From NCBI RefSeq assembly GCF_024623325.1, contig NZ_JANJZD010000006.1:175841-239840 (forward strand): a stretch of DNA of 64,000 nucleotides, written 5' to 3'. Under the pieces are notes generated by a model. It ran no database searches. It saw only the letters and a list, made by a program, of their open reading frames with translations, and had not been told where the DNA came from. Position 1 is the stretch's first letter; each line of letters starts with the position of its first letter. This document shows, piece after piece, positions 7,993 through 15,916 of this stretch. Position numbers and translations under genes: made by a program. The DNA comes from Acetatifactor muris. GTDB lineage: Bacteria; Bacillota; Clostridia; Lachnospirales; Lachnospiraceae.

Positions 7993-8369
7993 TGGCGGAG
8001 AACCAGAAATCTGTATTCATCCGTTTCAACATGGATGACAAGGCTGACAGGGAGCTGTATGAGAAACTAGTGGAGGAATCTGGAAGTGCGTCCTCCCTGA
8101 CGGCTTATGTGAAGAGGGTGTTGGATGAGTATTTCAGCCTGAACATCAAAATCGCTGACAGACAGGAGTTCCATAACCAGATGCTTGCAGCCATCCGGGA
8201 GGAGATGCAGGTGCAGGGAATGAAACTGGTGGGTGCCCTTGTGGCAGGAATTGGTACAGTAAGTACTTCATCCATATCGTCAGGAACTATGTCAAATGGG
8301 ACAGATCTGCCAGATGTGTGTGATTCATTGCCAAGTGAGCTTCAGGGGGTTCTGGATTTCATTGGCTGA
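7989..8369 (+). CDS. ParR-like ribbon-helix-helix DNA-binding protein
   Basis: A 126-aa protein with an N-terminal strand then two helices, FIRFNMDDKADRELYEKL and LTAYVKRVLDEYF, typical of ribbon-helix-helix proteins. The C-terminal part (about 60-126) is helical then G/S-rich and acidic. The start codon overlaps the ParM stop. In ParMRC systems ParR binds a centromere repeat and caps the ParM filament through its C-terminus. The RHH domain is seen directly; the adaptor role follows from position. Two adjacent ATG codons (7989 and 7992) are possible starts. Confidence 0.75.
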   Translation: MMAENQKSVFIRFNMDDKADRELYEKLVEESGSASSLTAYVKRVLDEYFSLNIKIADRQEFHNQMLAAIREEMQVQGMKLVGALVAGIGTVSTSSISSGTMSNGTDLPDVCDSLPSELQGVLDFIG

Positions 8370-8835
8370 AGCTTCAGGGATGATGGCTCAGTCAAAATGA
8401 AAAATGATTCATATGTGATGGGCGCTCCTGATAGGGGTGCCTGTTGCATTTGTGTTGCTCATTGCAAGTAAAGTGTTGCAGATATGGTATCTGAAGTGAT
8501 TGATATGAGGGTAAAATTGCATGTCTGCAATCAGATATTGCGGATGCGCAACTGTTGTTCGGCTCGACAAACAGCTACAATTATCAGCAGATGAAAGGGG
8601 AATGGTGGCCAGGCTGAATCATGGAAAAGAAATGTTCTCAAAAGTAAGTATATGTGGCTATGCGGTGTGAAATGCGAATTCAACAATATAAAGATAGAAT
8701 ATGTATTTTACATAAAATGTTGCATTTTATGTTATCAAAAATATTCTCTGTTTATGTAGCATATAAAAACTCATTTTATGATTGGATTTATGTCATTAAA
8801 TGATGCTATGATTCAATGAGATGGGAGGTGATACG
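8370..8835. other. Gene-poor stretch after parMR, with CATTTTATG repeats
   Basis: No convincing gene. Around 8555-8665 a frame reads VRLDKQLQLSADERGMVARL and looks like a decayed coding piece without a start. From 8700 on the DNA is AT-rich. A perfect inverted repeat CATAAAATG-TTG-CATTTTATG (8711-8731) and a third half-site (8772-8780) precede the gene at 8836. It could hold the centromere site or an operator. Confidence 0.5.
8711..8731. promoter_or_regulatory. Palindromic operator candidate CATAAAATG-N3-CATTTTATG
   Basis: A perfect 9-bp inverted repeat with a 3-base spacer, 105 bases before the start at 8836; the half-site CATTTTATG recurs at 8772-8780. The size and spacing fit binding by a ribbon-helix-helix or HTH dimer, for example the ParR-like protein or the product of the gene downstream. 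Confidence 0.45.
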
Positions 8836-9165
8836 ATGCAAAAGATTGATTTTAACAATATAAATGATGAGATTATATATGATATATTTGAGGTCTCTGG
8901 TAATGAGGCTGAGGCTCTGAATGATAGTTATCTGGAACTTTTTGAGTTACTCGGACGTGATGCCATGCTGAAACTATATACACATTATCACGGAGATAAG
9001 ATTGACTGCCCAATGAGGCTATATCGTCCAGAATTCATTGCTGATCTTGCGAAAAATGAGCCGGATAGACGGGAGCGTGCCAAGATTGCGAGGGCAGGGG
9101 GATATTCGGCGAGAGTGATTGAAGGGTTGTTGAGCAAGCGTCGGAAAGAAAATGAAGATGAGTAA
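8836..9165 (+). CDS. Mor-like helix-turn-helix regulator (tentative)
   Basis: A 109-aa protein starting MQKIDFNNINDE, with GGGAGGTGAT just before the ATG. The segment YLELFELLGRDAMLKLYTHY resembles the dimerisation part of Mor-family activators (…LLG.DAA.KL…HF.G), and the C-terminal basic segment (RERAKIARAGGYSARVIEGL LSKRRK) could be the DNA-contacting helix-turn-helix. Mor proteins activate phage middle genes. The resemblance is weak and was judged by eye; it may simply be an element-specific regulator. It stands alone after the CATTTTATG palindrome, which might be its own operator. Confidence 0.5.
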   Translation: MQKIDFNNINDEIIYDIFEVSGNEAEALNDSYLELFELLGRDAMLKLYTHYHGDKIDCPMRLYRPEFIADLAKNEPDRRERAKIARAGGYSARVIEGLLSKRRKENEDE

Positions 9166-9496
9166 TTATTATACCAATATAGGCTAGATACTGTCAATAA
9201 GTGTATCGGATTTGCATGATATAAACGTTAAATGTAATGGCATTGCAGCACAGAAGATTGTAAACAAATGTCAAGTTAAATTTAAAAATTCACAATTCAA
9301 TATTCCGCAGGAGTATCAATATACTGACGGACAAGTTCCAGAAAGGAAACCAATGAAATTATCCAGTATGGAGCGGAATGGAAATGTCTGCTGCTGACAT
9401 ACTTAGAACAAGAGAAATTTGAGTACGATAAAATGACAGTGAGTATTCTGTCTGGAGTAAATGAAATTGATAATGTACAAAGGGAGGGGTACATAA
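9166..9496. other. Gene-poor stretch with coding debris
   Basis: No gene with a credible start. From about 9334 to 9520 one frame without a start codon reads EIIQYGAEWKCLLLTYLEQE and then KMTVSILSGVNEIDN, which looks like the remains of a gene or one shifted out of frame. Nothing else is apparent. Confidence 0.4.
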
Positions 9497-9727
9497 ATGC
9501 TACATGGTTTACCTAGAGCAGATAATTATGGCTGTAATGTCTGTGCATTCTGTCACTATTGGGAGGGGAACGCACAATTACACAGTCATGGTTTCTACCA
9601 AGTAGAGTTTAATGAACGTACAAAAGGGCGCTGCCTATCAATAGGAGGCGTGCCAAAGCCTGCAAATTATTCGGCATGTTCAAGATTTCAAATGAGCAAT
9701 GAAGCCAGCAAGTATGTAAAGAGATAG
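9497..9727 (+). CDS. 76-aa Cys-rich protein, CxxC-WxGN-GRC type
   Basis: Start ATG has AAAGGGAGGGG close upstream. Cysteines and histidines are arranged CNVCAFCHYWEGN ... GRCLSI ... CSRF, suggesting a small metal-binding fold. The same spacing and words occur in the C-terminal part of the protein at 21428-22168 (CLYCENWKGN ... GRCIKY ... CIEF), so this is a family shared within the element. No function is known to me. It may bind zinc and act as a regulator or adaptor. Codon use is AT-rich like its neighbours. Confidence 0.7.
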   Translation: MLHGLPRADNYGCNVCAFCHYWEGNAQLHSHGFYQVEFNERTKGRCLSIGGVPKPANYSACSRFQMSNEASKYVKR

Positions 9728-9864
9728 GGAAAAACTCTATACATTTATAATTTTACTGAATTAATAGGTGATGGATATCATTTAACTATTTAATGAGTTC
9801 GTAAGTATATAGTTGTCAAAGAAGCGAAACTAAAAACAGCTTATATGAGAGGAGATTATATATT

Positions 9865-10302
9865 ATGGCATACATTGATCCCAGTTTAAACAAATCCTAT
9901 AGGTTCGATTGTTTTGTAGAAAGATTGTCAAAATTGCCGTTTATTCGTATAGCGTTGTTTGATGCAATTGCAGGTATTACACTTTCATTAGTAGGATTGA
10001 ACGTTGTGAGCAGGTTCTTCTTCTTCGGAATCCCTATAGCTATTGTGGCTAAAATACTTTCTGCATTTCTTTGTGGGGTCGAACATCCTGTAACCAAATT
10101 TTGGCTGATGAGCCTATTTGTAGGTATAGAAGCCTTGATTGTGAGCGGAATGTTGATGCCGTATTGTGGGAATACGGAAAGTACTGTGAGTGGTGTTGTG
10201 ACTATTGTCTGTGCGTTGTTCGCTGGGCTTGGCAGTTTGACATTAATATTGGCAGCAATAGGGTTTCTGATAAGAATATTTATTGCCTTTTTTATAAACT
10301 AG
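9865..10302 (+). CDS. Small multi-span membrane protein
   Basis: A 145-aa protein with a 30-residue polar N-terminus and about four hydrophobic segments (IALFDAIAGITLSLVGLNVV; FFFGIPIAIVAKILSAF; WLMSLFVGIEALIVSGMLM; VTIVCALFAGLGSLTLILAA IG). GAGAGGAG lies before the ATG. No conserved family motif is seen. It is alone between two gene-poor stretches in the element's accessory part, so it could be cargo, for example an exclusion or stress protein. This is unsupported beyond position. Confidence 0.65.
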   Translation: MAYIDPSLNKSYRFDCFVERLSKLPFIRIALFDAIAGITLSLVGLNVVSRFFFFGIPIAIVAKILSAFLCGVEHPVTKFWLMSLFVGIEALIVSGMLMPYCGNTESTVSGVVTIVCALFAGLGSLTLILAAIGFLIRIFIAFFIN

Positions 10303-10751
10303 CATATGGGTGATAAGGAACTTGAGAAAGCCTTAGAAGTGGTGACAGTGATTGGTACCACTGCAAAAAACTGGCAGACAGTATGGAAAATAACAGTGGA
10401 GACAACAATTAAGATCTTATCGTTCGCTGTTGACACAAGGTGAAGGATTTTGATGTATCGTATCGATAAAATAGAGGGGTCGTCATAAGATCAGTTCCAA
10501 ATTGTACATTAATTTATCATTGCATGTCTCTTATATATTAATATAGTGACACATAGGAAAAGCATTGTTGGTATTAAACATTTCAGATGATGTGATGAAT
10601 AAAGATCTGGATTATTTGAATCCAATTGTTGCCATTCTTTTGATTGCATAGGTCATAAGAAAAGCTATGGTCGATGATTGAGATAAGTATGTCATAATGG
10701 CTCTTTGTTCATGGAGGCATTGGTCTATACCACTCTGTAGGAGGCAGTAAG
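10303..10751. other. Gene-poor stretch; possible 45-aa reading frame at 10306-10443
   Basis: Just after the membrane protein stop, an ATG frame (10306-10443) encodes MGDKELEKALEVVTVIGTTA and then KNWQTVWKITVETTIKILSF. It has no ribosome binding site but could be coupled to the gene before it, or be a remnant. The remainder up to 10751 is AT-rich with no gene seen. Confidence 0.35.
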
Positions 10752-10928
10752 ATGAACCTGATTTACAGGATAAAACCGCCATGCCCCAAATGTCCGTACA
10801 CATTAGGGCTGGTACATACAGCAACAAACCCATGTCCCCAGTGTAAGGCAAACGGCTACAAGACATATGAACGGTTTAAAAGGGAACGGTCAGGAAATGG
10901 CGCTGTTCCCAAAAACGAGATGAAATAA
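10752..10928 (+). CDS. 58-aa double-CxxC zinc-ribbon protein
   Basis: A short gene with a strong AGGAGG seven bases before its ATG. The protein reads MNLIYRIKPPCPKCPYTLGL and has a second CPQC after 15 residues, that is CPKC-x15-CPQC, a typical zinc ribbon. The C-terminus is basic and polar. Such small zinc ribbons are frequent in clostridial plasmids and phages, with no established role. The nucleotide evidence (ribosome site, paired CxxC, clean stop) supports a real gene. Confidence 0.65.
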   Translation: MNLIYRIKPPCPKCPYTLGLVHTATNPCPQCKANGYKTYERFKRERSGNGAVPKNEMK

Positions 10929-11051
10929 AACCGTGACAATTCTATGTTCCCATCAAACCAAAAGCCGAATCATACTCTGGTTCCATACCGTATCTCACCC
11001 CATCCTGGATATATATTCTACAAGTATCAGACAGGAATGGGGGTGATACAG

Positions 11052-11177
11052 ATGTCAAAAAAGAAGATCTTAAAGGCAGTGCTTGCGGCATTGTCGGTAC
11101 TGTTTTCGGCGGCAAAGACCATTGAAAAGATGGGAAAACAGAACCAATCGGACGGCAGAACAAAAAGTAAGGACTAA
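11052..11177 (+). CDS. 41-aa basic protein with one hydrophobic helix
   Basis: Starts MSKKKILKAVLAALSVLFSA at the ATG at 11052, which has GGGGGTGAT upstream; the longer frame from 10944 lacks a ribosome site and looks non-coding. One amphipathic or membrane-associated helix is followed by a basic polar tail. No family recognised; it could be a peptide toxin, holin-like or scaffold protein, but nothing in the sequence decides this. A weak inverted repeat follows at about 11175-11210. Confidence 0.45.
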   Translation: MSKKKILKAVLAALSVLFSAAKTIEKMGKQNQSDGRTKSKD

Positions 11178-11273
11178 GGGAAGGGCTTCCTATAGAGGGA
11201 GTCCTTTCTCTATGCCCATCAACAATGGATGTTGGTTAGAATTCAAAAATCATAAGAAAAGGAGATGAAAGAA

Positions 11274-12206
11274 ATGTCAGCAAATGTAGAGACAATGTTT
11301 TCGGTAAGGGAGAAACCCTGGCATGGACTGGGAATCATCGTGAAGGAGGCACCCACATCAGCGGACGCCATCAGGCTTGCGGGCCTTGACTGGACAGTGG
11401 TACAGGAACCCATCTACACGAACTTCAGCAAGGTGGTGGAGGGTTACAGGGCCAACGTAAGAAGCTCCGACAGGAAAGTACTGGGTGTGGTGTCAGACCG
11501 TTACAAGGTAGTCCAGAACGTGGATGCGTTCAGTTTCACAGATGAACTGCTGGGCAGGGGTGTACAGTATGAGACTGCAGGCTCCCTGCAGGAGGGTAAG
11601 AAGGTATGGCTCCTTGCAAGGCTCCCCAGAGAGTACATCATCGCAGGGGAGAGGATCAGCCCCTATCTGGTGTTCAGCAACACCCATGACGGCTCCGGTT
11701 CCGTGAAGGTGGCGATTACCCCGGTGAGGGTCGTGTGCAACAATACCCTGAACCTGGCACTGAACACAGCAAAGAGGAGCTTCAGCATGATCCACACGGG
11801 CAACATCCAGGACAAGATACAGGAGGCGAAGGACACACTCTTCATGGCGGAGGAGTACATGGACTGCCTCGGGGTGGAGTTCGAGCAACTCAGGAGACAG
11901 AAGATAACGGATGCACAGGTGAAGGAATATATCGAGCAGCTTTTACCCATGGAGAAAGAACCTACCCCCATCCAGAGCAAGAACATCATCCGTCTCCGTG
12001 AGGATATGATGAGACGTTACTACGATGCCCCTGACCTGCAGAAGGTGGGGAACAATGCCTACCGGTTTGTCAATGCGGTGTCCGATTTCGCCACCCATGC
12101 GGACCCGCTCCGTAGGACAGCCAATTATAATGAGAACCTGTTTGCCCGCACCGTTGACGGGAACCCCCTTATCGACAAGGCATATCAGATGGTAAGGGCA
12201 GCCTGA
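11274..12206 (+). CDS. DUF932 phage/plasmid-like protein
   Basis: A 310-aa protein with the DUF932 (TIGR03299-type) signature: N-terminal PWHGLGIIV, then VVSDRYKVVQN, LLARLPREY, YLVFSNTHDGSGSVKVAITP VRVVCNNTLN. The family is common in phages, plasmids and integrative elements and is usually next to recombination and SSB genes, as here; its biochemical function is not established. The ATG at 11274 is preferred because AAGGAG lies nine bases before it, while the ATG at 11265 would sit on that site. Codon use becomes richer in G+C here than in the accessory genes before it, marking the start of the conserved DNA-metabolism block (11.2-19.3 kb). Confidence 0.88.
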   Translation: MSANVETMFSVREKPWHGLGIIVKEAPTSADAIRLAGLDWTVVQEPIYTNFSKVVEGYRANVRSSDRKVLGVVSDRYKVVQNVDAFSFTDELLGRGVQYETAGSLQEGKKVWLLARLPREYIIAGERISPYLVFSNTHDGSGSVKVAITPVRVVCNNTLNLALNTAKRSFSMIHTGNIQDKIQEAKDTLFMAEEYMDCLGVEFEQLRRQKITDAQVKEYIEQLLPMEKEPTPIQSKNIIRLREDMMRRYYDAPDLQKVGNNAYRFVNAVSDFATHADPLRRTANYNENLFARTVDGNPLIDKAYQMVRAA

Positions 12207-12304
12207 ACAGAGATAGAGGGTATCTCCATCAGATACAGTATTGGTTGTGGAAAGGTAAGGTTAGTTTGGTGATCTCGATTAAGAAATAGAGGGTCAGGAA
12301 ACAG

Positions 12305-12339
12305 AGGGTGGCCGGGATTGTTCTGCTCTGGGTCACCCT
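12305..12339 (+). terminator. Terminator after the DUF932 gene
   Basis: A stem AGGGTG / CACCCT with additional pairs inside the loop is followed by AGTTTTTC. It lies between DUF932 and the YqaJ gene and may limit read-through into the recombination operon. Confidence 0.5.
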
Positions 12340-12386
12340 AGTTTTTCAGGATGTAAAAAATAAAAACAACAGCGAGGAGAAATCTT

Positions 12387-13316
12387 ATGTTTGAAAAAAT
12401 ACCGTTGTCAGGAGTCAGCAACATAGAATGGCTCCGTCTGAGGAAGTCGGGAATCGGTGGTTCCGATGCAGGGGCCATCTGTGGTGTCAACCCCTACAGC
12501 AGCGCTATGAAGGTGTTCCGGGACAAGACCAGTGAGGAAGTGGAGGAACTTGACAATGAAGCAGTCAGGATTGGCCATGACCTTGAGGATTATGTGGCGC
12601 AGAGGTTCATGGAGGCCACCGGTCTGAAGGTCAGGAAATCCAACTTCATGTACAGGAGTTCGGAGCATCCTTTCATGATTGCGGATGTTGACCGTCTGGT
12701 AGTAGGTGAGGATGCAGGGCTGGAATGTAAGACGGCGAGCATCTATAATGCGGACAAATGGGAGGACGGGAACATCCCTCTCCATTATGTGATGCAGTGC
12801 TGCCATTACATGGCGGTCACCGGGAGACGTACATGGTATATCGCAGCCGTGATCTTAGGGAAAGAGTTCACCTACCGGAAACTGGAGTGGGATGACAACC
12901 TGATTGGCAGGCTGATCGAACTGGAAGAGAACTTCTGGAGTGATCATGTGGTTCCGAGGGTCATCCCGTCGCCGGATGGAAGTAAAGCCTGTGATGAAGT
13001 CCTGGAGCAGTATTTCCATACGGCAAGGAAAGAGAGTAGGATTGAGCTTGTGGGATTTGACGAGAAGCTGAGACGGAGGGAGGAAATCCTGGGGTTCATC
13101 TCCGAACTGCAGGAGGAACAGAAACAGATTGAGCAGGAAGTGAAGCTCTTCATGGGGGACAACGAATCCGCAAGCAGCCAATGTTACCGTGTGTCATGGG
13201 GGAACGTGGATTCCACAAGGCTCGATACGAAGAGGATTAAAGCAGAACGTCCGGAGATCTATTCGGATTATGCGAAGGTCTCCCATTCCAGACGGTTTGA
13301 AGTGAGGGCGGCATAG
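12387..13316 (+). CDS. YqaJ-family (lambda-exonuclease-like) recombinase
   Basis: A 309-aa PD-(D/E)xK nuclease. Motifs in order: GIGGSDAGAICGVNPY (about residues 23-38), IGHDLEDYVAQRF (about 62-74), MIADVDRLV (about 95) and the catalytic LECKTAS (about 111), followed by a helical QCCHYMAVTG. This is the 5'-3' exonuclease that makes single-stranded tails for annealing. A Rad52-like annealing protein follows two genes later, giving a two-component phage-style recombination system. The C-terminal third includes a coiled coil and a SWGNVDSTRLD-like tail also usual in YqaJ proteins. Confidence 0.9.
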   Translation: MFEKIPLSGVSNIEWLRLRKSGIGGSDAGAICGVNPYSSAMKVFRDKTSEEVEELDNEAVRIGHDLEDYVAQRFMEATGLKVRKSNFMYRSSEHPFMIADVDRLVVGEDAGLECKTASIYNADKWEDGNIPLHYVMQCCHYMAVTGRRTWYIAAVILGKEFTYRKLEWDDNLIGRLIELEENFWSDHVVPRVIPSPDGSKACDEVLEQYFHTARKESRIELVGFDEKLRRREEILGFISELQEEQKQIEQEVKLFMGDNESASSQCYRVSWGNVDSTRLDTKRIKAERPEIYSDYAKVSHSRRFEVRAA

Positions 13317-13327
13317 GGGATATCGGT

Positions 13328-13708
13328 ATGGATGAAAATGGATTGAGGGACTTGCTATCAAAGAGGCTGTATATCGAGCTGCAGCTTTTCAGGGATTCCA
13401 TGCTCCAGAAAGGGAAAGAGGATATCTTCAAGTCCTCTTATGAGATTGAGATTTATGTGAACCTCTATGAAATCTTCATGATGCACGTTGAAAATCTGGA
13501 TTCCGATACCATGCGAAAGCTCCTGAGCCTTTCTTTCTGGATACTGGAACATATCTATCAGGAATGGCTCTCACGGGAGGATGGCTTCTTCGATGAACTA
13601 AGGGAGTATGCGTGTGGAGAACTGGAGGCTCTTTCGGAGATGGGGAATCCGGAGCACAAGGAGGAGGTGAAAGTGAAACATGGAACAGGGATTGATAAGG
13701 CTGCTTAA
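13328..13708 (+). CDS. DUF3848-like helical protein
   Basis: A 126-aa acidic, mostly helical protein starting MDENGLRDLLSKRLYIELQL. The arrangement (short N-terminal helix, then KEDIFKSSYEIEIYVNLYEI F) resembles the DUF3848 proteins found in clostridial mobile elements; the match is by eye. It starts 11 bases after YqaJ and overlaps the Rad52-like gene by 29 bases, so it sits inside the recombination operon. It might modulate the nuclease or annealing protein; there is no known activity. Confidence 0.6.
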   Translation: MDENGLRDLLSKRLYIELQLFRDSMLQKGKEDIFKSSYEIEIYVNLYEIFMMHVENLDSDTMRKLLSLSFWILEHIYQEWLSREDGFFDELREYACGELEALSEMGNPEHKEEVKVKHGTGIDKAA

Positions 13709-14588
13709 GGCGGAAGAGATTGAGTGCCGTATATCTGTAATTAATGAAAAAGGATTAAGCTTGTTGCTCTATAAGGATGCAAGGGTTGACCAGCGCATCC
13801 TTGACGAGACATTCGGGGCATTCGGATGGAAACGGAGCCACCAGTGCATAGACGGGAACCTCTACTGTACGGTGGAAGTTCTTGACCGTGAATCCGGCCA
13901 GTGGATATCCAAACAGGATGTGGGCACCACTGGATATACGGAGAAGGAGAAAACCCAGGCATCGGACAGTTTCAAGAGGGCTTGCTTCAACTGGGGCATT
14001 GGCAGGGAACTGTATTCGGCACCGTTCATCTGGATTCCGGCAGCAAAGACAAACATCCAGAAGAAAGGGGATAAATACTTTTCCAATGAGCGGTTCTCGG
14101 TAAGTACAATCTCTTTCAATGACAATAGGGAGATTGTGGCTCTTGAAATCAAGGATTCCCATGGCCAGACAGTATATACATTGGGACAGTGCGGCAGTAC
14201 CTGTCAGGGAGACAAACCACAGAAGCGGAACCAACAGAAGACGGAGCAGAAAAACGGAGCCGGTCAGAGGAAAATACAGGATAAGGATTCTGTTGAGGAA
14301 CAGGAAAGGTCACTGGCGGGAAGCCAGAATCAGGAACCCATGAATGGGCAAAAGGGAAGGCGCAGTACAGATTCCAGAGATAGTAGCAATAGAAAATCGG
14401 GTATCAGCGGGCCACAGGAAATCGTACTGATGGCGGAGCTGAACAGGACTGGTGTAACTCTGGACGAAGTACTGAAGCGTTATGGGATTGAGGACATGAG
14501 CCAGATGACACCTGAGATATACAATAAGTCCATTGCCGCATTGAAACAGACCAAGCCCAAGAACAGGACATCAGGGAGTGCGGCATAG
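13680..14588 (+). CDS. Rad52-like single-strand annealing protein
   Basis: A 302-aa protein. Residues 1-160 carry the Rad52/22 annealing core: VDQRILDETFGAFGWKRSHQ, LYCTVEVLD, then KEKTQASDSFKRACFNWGIG and the conserved YSAPFIWIP. Residues about 180-250 form a Q/K/S/R-rich linker, and the C-terminus (LNRTGVTLDEVLKRYGIEDM) is a small helical domain seen in this family in plasmids and phages. It should anneal the single strands made by YqaJ. The first ATG overlaps the preceding gene. Together with SSB and RadC it forms the element's recombination block. Confidence 0.85.
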   Translation: MEQGLIRLLKAEEIECRISVINEKGLSLLLYKDARVDQRILDETFGAFGWKRSHQCIDGNLYCTVEVLDRESGQWISKQDVGTTGYTEKEKTQASDSFKRACFNWGIGRELYSAPFIWIPAAKTNIQKKGDKYFSNERFSVSTISFNDNREIVALEIKDSHGQTVYTLGQCGSTCQGDKPQKRNQQKTEQKNGAGQRKIQDKDSVEEQERSLAGSQNQEPMNGQKGRRSTDSRDSSNRKSGISGPQEIVLMAELNRTGVTLDEVLKRYGIEDMSQMTPEIYNKSIAALKQTKPKNRTSGSAA

Positions 14589-14639
14589 GGTGTGTGGAAG
14601 ATGTAATGGAAGTAGTACAACAATGATACAGTAATTTCG

Positions 14640-14687
14640 GAAAGGGAGCTATGGAGAGGAGAATCATCTTACCATCGGCTCCTTTTC
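14640..14687 (+). terminator. Terminator of the recombination operon
   Basis: GAAAGGGAGC pairs with GCTCCTTTTC (one G-U) around a 28-base loop that also contains a CCATNG / TATGG pairing, and is followed by TGTATTT. It lies between the Rad52-like gene and the next block. Confidence 0.5.
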
Positions 14688-14720
14688 TGTATTTGATGAA
14701 AGGATGAAAAGTGAGTGAAA

Positions 14721-15626
14721 ATGGATATGGAAGTTTTTGCGAAGAAAGTATGCGCTGAAGTGGAGAGGGAACTGGGTGAAGGGTTCCGTACAGAGGTCAG
14801 GGAAGTGAGGAAGAATAACGGCATCCTCTTACATGGGCTGCTGATTCTGTCAAAAGGGCAGACAGTGGTTCCGACCATTTATCTGGAGCATTTCCTGGAG
14901 GCATATGAGTCGGGCCTTCCGTTTGAAGAGGTTGTCAGGAAGCTGCTGGCTGTTTACCGGAGGGACACCTTGCCGGATGAGATTAAAATGGATTTTTTCA
15001 AATCCTTTGTAAATGTGCGTGACAGGATATGCTACTGCCTGATCGGGAGGAAGGGGAACGAGGAGATGTTGAAGGGTATCCCCCATGTTGAGTTTCTGGA
15101 TCTGGCTATCTGTTTCTATTATGCCTACCATGATGAGAAAATGGGTGATGGGATAATCCTGATTTATGACTCCCATATGGAAATGTGGAGGAGCAACATA
15201 ATGGAACTGTCCGCTCTGGCGGAGCGCAACACACAGAGGCTCTTTCCGTGGGAATGTAGAGGATTAGGAGAGATACTGGAGGAAATGATAGGGTCAGGGG
15301 AGGATGCGGGTATAGAAAATCCTATGGAGATGCCTTGCGGGATTCCACTGAAAGTGCTGACCAACAATAAGAGAACCCGTGGAGCCGTCTGCATCCTCTA
15401 TCCGGGTGTATTAGATAAGATGGCGGAAGAGATGGGAAGTGACTTCTATATCCTCCCCAGTTCTATCCATGAGACAATCATTATCCCGGATATGGGAAAT
15501 GAGGATAGTGAAGCGCTGAAAAAGATGATCAGAGATGTGAACAGTACCCAGGTGGCCCCGGAGGAGGTGCTGTCAGATACCCTTTACCGTTATGACAGGG
15601 CAGAAAAGAGGGTTGTGATTGTATGA
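14721..15626 (+). CDS. DUF5688-like protein
   Basis: A 301-aa protein starting MDMEVFAKKVCAEVERELGE. The order VPTIYLEHFLEAYESG, DFFKSFVNVRDRI, LDLAICFYYAY and C-terminal VLTNNKRTRGAVCILYPGVL, then DFYILPSSIHETIIIPD, is that of DUF5688 proteins, widespread in Lachnospiraceae mobile elements and of unknown function. GTG at 14715 is an alternative start; neither has a strong ribosome site. No membrane segments. It begins a new run of genes after the hairpin at 14640 and overlaps the next gene by 4 bases. Confidence 0.75.
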   Translation: MDMEVFAKKVCAEVERELGEGFRTEVREVRKNNGILLHGLLILSKGQTVVPTIYLEHFLEAYESGLPFEEVVRKLLAVYRRDTLPDEIKMDFFKSFVNVRDRICYCLIGRKGNEEMLKGIPHVEFLDLAICFYYAYHDEKMGDGIILIYDSHMEMWRSNIMELSALAERNTQRLFPWECRGLGEILEEMIGSGEDAGIENPMEMPCGIPLKVLTNNKRTRGAVCILYPGVLDKMAEEMGSDFYILPSSIHETIIIPDMGNEDSEALKKMIRDVNSTQVAPEEVLSDTLYRYDRAEKRVVIV

Positions 15627-15898
15627 GGGGTGGATGTGTATCTCATTTTATATTATGGAGCATCATCATACCGTTTCAGAAGTGGGGGCGGAAAAGAACG
15701 GAACGGAAAACCTGCAGAAAGGTTGTCTGCAGGAGATGTGGTTCAGAGGTACAGAGGGAAAGGGAAAGGCGGCTGCGTAAAGAATATCCGTACTACTGCC
15801 CGGAATGTGATGAGAACATGTATTCCTTTGAGTGTACGGAGATGTGGATGTCTGATGGCTCTGTAGAGGCAGAGACTCCGGTAATTACAAGAGATTAG
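15623..15898 (+). CDS. 91-aa basic zinc-ribbon protein
   Basis: Overlaps the preceding stop (ATGA). The zinc ribbon is VVCRRCGSEV with YYCPECDENM 28 residues later, so CxxC-x(n)-CxxC; the N-terminal 35 residues are hydrophobic then strongly basic. The family is not recognised. Because no ribosome site lies before the first ATG, translation is probably coupled to the DUF5688 gene, or the true start is further inside. A role in nucleic-acid binding is plausible from charge and zinc ribbon. Confidence 0.6.
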   Translation: MRGGCVSHFILWSIIIPFQKWGRKRTERKTCRKVVCRRCGSEVQRERERRLRKEYPYYCPECDENMYSFECTEMWMSDGSVEAETPVITRD

Positions 15899-15916
15899 GA
15901 AGAGAGGAAAGATACA

